Assembly: GCF_000732325.1 (NCBI RefSeq)
Contig: NZ_BBIW01000005.1
Coordinates: forward strand, 248,001 to 312,000
From: Paenibacillus sp. TCA20
GTDB taxonomy: Bacteria > Bacillota > Bacilli > Paenibacillales > Paenibacillaceae
Direction: 5' to 3'
DNA: 64,000 nucleotides
Shown here: positions 63,156 through 64,000 of the stretch, in pieces
Position numbering within the stretch: position 1 is the first letter of the stretch
Layout: every line of letters begins with the position of its first letter
Program-made: the position numbers and the translations under genes
The notes under the pieces: generated by a model
What the model saw: only the letters and a program-made list of their open reading frames with translations
Databases searched by the model: none
What the model was told of the DNA's origin: nothing

Positions 63156-64000
63156 TCAGCTCGCCTTCGCGAGTTTTGTGCTTCGAATCGATGCTGCAGC
63201 GTATACAACGAGTGCAACCCAGATCAGTGCAAAACCAACGAGCAGAACCGGCGATACCGATTCCTTGAATACAAATACGCTTAGTAACAGCATAATCGTC
63301 GGCCCAATGTATTGAACAAAACCGAGTGTAGACAGAGGCATCCGTGCAGCTGCACGTGCAAAAAAGAGCAGTGGCAGCGCCGTAACCACACCGGATAGCA
63401 GCAGCTCGATGAATGTGTGGGCAGGCAGTGTCCATGCTGTTGTCTTTCCTGTTGCGGCCAAATAGACCCAGTAGCCAAGCGCGATAGGCAGGACTACAGC
63501 CGTCTCTGACAGCAAACCTACGGAAGCATCTTGTGCGATTTTCTTCTTGGCGAGTCCGTATAATCCAAACGATACGGCAAGAGAAATCGCAATCCATGGA
63601 AACCGTCCATAATCGATGGCAATGATGAGCACTGCCGCACCAGCAATCGCAATCGCAAACCATTGGCCTCGGTTTGGCTTCTCACGAAGGAAGACGACCG
63701 CTAACAGCACGTTCAGTAACGGATTCAAATAGTAACCAAGGCTTGTCTCAACGACATGCCCATCGTTAACCGCCCAGATAAAGATCAGCCAGTTCACAGC
63801 AATCAGTAATCCACTGGCAGTAAGTGACAGCAGGAGCGTCCTGCTGGCCACGATTCGCTTCATATCCCCCCAGCGCCGCTGTAATGCGACAAGTATACCC
63901 ATGAAGACGAACGACCAGACAACTCGGTGAGACAGGACCTCTCCTGCCGGCACATTGTCAAAGAGCTTCCAATACAGCGGAAGCACTCCCCACATAATGT
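63156..64000 (-). CDS. rarD: EamA-family transporter RarD (5' end cut by window edge)
   Basis: At least 281 residues of a 10-TM drug/metabolite-type transporter of the RarD group. Landmarks: MWGVLPLYWKLFDNVPAGEV then LSHRVVWSFVFM, ISGLLIAVNWLIFIWAVN-like TM (SGLLIAVNWLIFIWAVNDGH), VETSLGYYLNPLLNVLLAVV, and GFVQYIGPTIMLLLSVFVFK. RarD proteins normally start ~15 residues before MWG, and the frame stays open to the edge (Y-I-M-W-G), so the true start lies outside. Predicted inner-membrane permease; substrate unknown (chloramphenicol sensitivity link in other species). Confidence 0.92.
   Translation of the reverse strand, partial: IMWGVLPLYWKLFDNVPAGEVLSHRVVWSFVFMGILVALQRRWGDMKRIVASRTLLLSLTASGLLIAVNWLIFIWAVNDGHVVETSLGYYLNPLLNVLLAVVFLREKPNRGQWFAIAIAGAAVLIIAIDYGRFPWIAISLAVSFGLYGLAKKKIAQDASVGLLSETAVVLPIALGYWVYLAATGKTTAWTLPAHTFIELLLSGVVTALPLLFFARAAARMPLSTLGFVQYIGPTIMLLLSVFVFKESVSPVLLVGFALIWVALVVYAAASIRSTKLAKAS

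Overview
The window reads as a chromosomal segment of a spore-forming Bacillota, most likely a Paenibacillus. The grounds are protein family content (SigY and SigZ ECF sigma factors, a BclB-type collagen-like exosporium protein, Lpl/YesMN-type carbohydrate uptake, GH2/GH5/GH35 hydrolases), strong Shine-Dalgarno sequences, a T-box leader, a ydaO-type riboswitch and frequent TTG starts. No phage, plasmid, IS, CRISPR, rRNA or tRNA gene is visible. Most genes lie on the minus strand.

Layout. 0-5.6 kb: sigY-yxlC with an ECF-type promoter, an EmrE-type transporter, two GNAT acetyltransferases, a secreted SH3b-NlpC/P60 hydrolase and an AraC/GyrI regulator. 5.8-7.7 kb: a stand-alone copy of an N-terminal domain, then a collagen-like BclB-type protein carrying the same domain. 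7.8-14.1 kb: aldo/keto reductase and divergent TetR regulator, GNAT, DinB, flavin reductase, SigZ and ThuA genes, then the decayed remains of an HxlR and a WYL regulator. 14.2-17 kb: leuA with a downstream epimerase-like gene under a leucine T-box. 17-23 kb: a lipoprotein, AraC plus GH2 glycosidase, and a PepSY/YtkA pair. 23.2-26.5 kb: bla-blaR1-blaI with two BlaI operators over the promoter. 26.6-35.5 kb: Asp23, AI-2E transporter, a two-component pair that looks damaged or uses unusual starts (in-frame TAG in the kinase, ATT start in the regulator), a beta-helix protein, CPBP/PadR and small membrane or lipoproteins.

35.9-50.1 kb is a carbohydrate locus: YesM/YesN-type two-component system, Lpl-type ABC importer, a DUF5107-TPR protein, a GH35 beta-galactosidase and a cellulase-like protein. 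50.3-57.0 kb is a single ehuBCDA-ectABCD operon for ectoine/hydroxyectoine import and synthesis. Its leader carries a clear c-di-AMP (ydaO/yuaA) riboswitch followed by an intrinsic terminator, which ties compatible-solute supply directly to the second messenger of osmotic and potassium homeostasis. This is the most interesting regulatory element in the window. 57.3-64 kb: a secreted GH5 cellulase, a Gfo/Idh dehydrogenase with a divergent AraC regulator, a YkgJ-like/pentapeptide-repeat fusion, an HxlR regulator divergent from an NADP-binding reductase, and a partial rarD.

A recurring oddity is start-codon choice. Several genes have a good ribosome-binding site only in front of CTG or ATT. All functional statements are sequence readings by eye; no database search was run.
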